DNA from: an uncultured Comamonadaceae bacterium
GTDB taxonomy: Bacteria > Pseudomonadota > Gammaproteobacteria > Burkholderiales > Burkholderiaceae
NCBI GenBank assembly: GCA_946482595.1
Contig: CAMLSD010000194.1
Coordinates: 1 to 5,015 of the forward strand
Length of the DNA: 5,015 bases
Reading direction: 5' to 3'
Of the stretch, positions 5,005 to 5,015 are shown piece after piece; positions within the stretch are counted from its first letter, which is position 1; each line of letters starts with the position of its first letter. The notes beneath the pieces were generated by a model. It saw nothing but the letters and a program-made list of their open reading frames with translations. It was not told where the DNA came from and ran no database searches. Made by a program: the position numbers and the translations under genes.

Positions 5005-5015
5005 GTGGGGGGGTG

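Noticed and set aside
4870..5015. Plus-strand open frame from an ATG at 4870 to the window edge (48 codons)
   Set aside because: It has no ribosome binding site, no recognisable motif, and runs through the strong hairpin at 4973-5004.

Overview
The window reads as chromosomal DNA of a GC-rich betaproteobacterium, most likely of the order Burkholderiales. This rests on the style of the carA/carB, bacterioferritin, Bfd and HemP proteins and on the strong G/C bias at third codon positions; it is an inference, since no rRNA or other marker gene is present.

Layout. Positions 1-1412 (minus strand) hold the carAB operon for carbamoyl phosphate synthesis: a complete carA and the first 83 codons of carB, overlapping by 8 bp. 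A TATAAT box about 110 bp upstream of carA is the likely carAB promoter. The divergent intergenic stretch (1413-1792) leads into bfr (1793-2275, plus), a bacterioferritin. A GC-rich hairpin follows. Converging on bfr is a minus-strand membrane methyltransferase of the isoprenylcysteine/phosphatidylethanolamine methyltransferase type (2338-3051). Divergent from that gene lies bfd (3317-3538, plus), the [2Fe-2S] bacterioferritin-associated ferredoxin, preceded by a promoter with a good Fur box in its spacer. hemP (3714-3941, plus), a small hemin-uptake protein, comes next. A gene-poor stretch with several inverted repeats (3942-4329) separates it from a minus-strand GlcG/HbpS-family protein (4330-4743). 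The right end (4744-5015) holds no convincing gene but has a strong terminator-like hairpin at 4973-5004.

How the genes work together. Apart from carAB and the methyltransferase, the window is an iron/heme neighbourhood. Bfr stores iron. Bfd is the electron donor that releases iron from Bfr, and the Fur box suggests it is made when iron is scarce. HemP belongs to heme acquisition. The GlcG/HbpS fold has heme-binding members. The points most worth a second look are: a bacterioferritin that lacks the bridging ferroxidase glutamate (Thr at 127) and two inner-surface iron-site residues; the Fur-type bfd promoter; a 25-codon open extension of the bfd frame beyond its stop that encodes a transmembrane-like segment; and a palindrome overlapping the hemP ribosome binding site. 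I found no CRISPR array, tRNA, rRNA or intact mobile element, and nothing that clearly amounts to a new multi-gene system.
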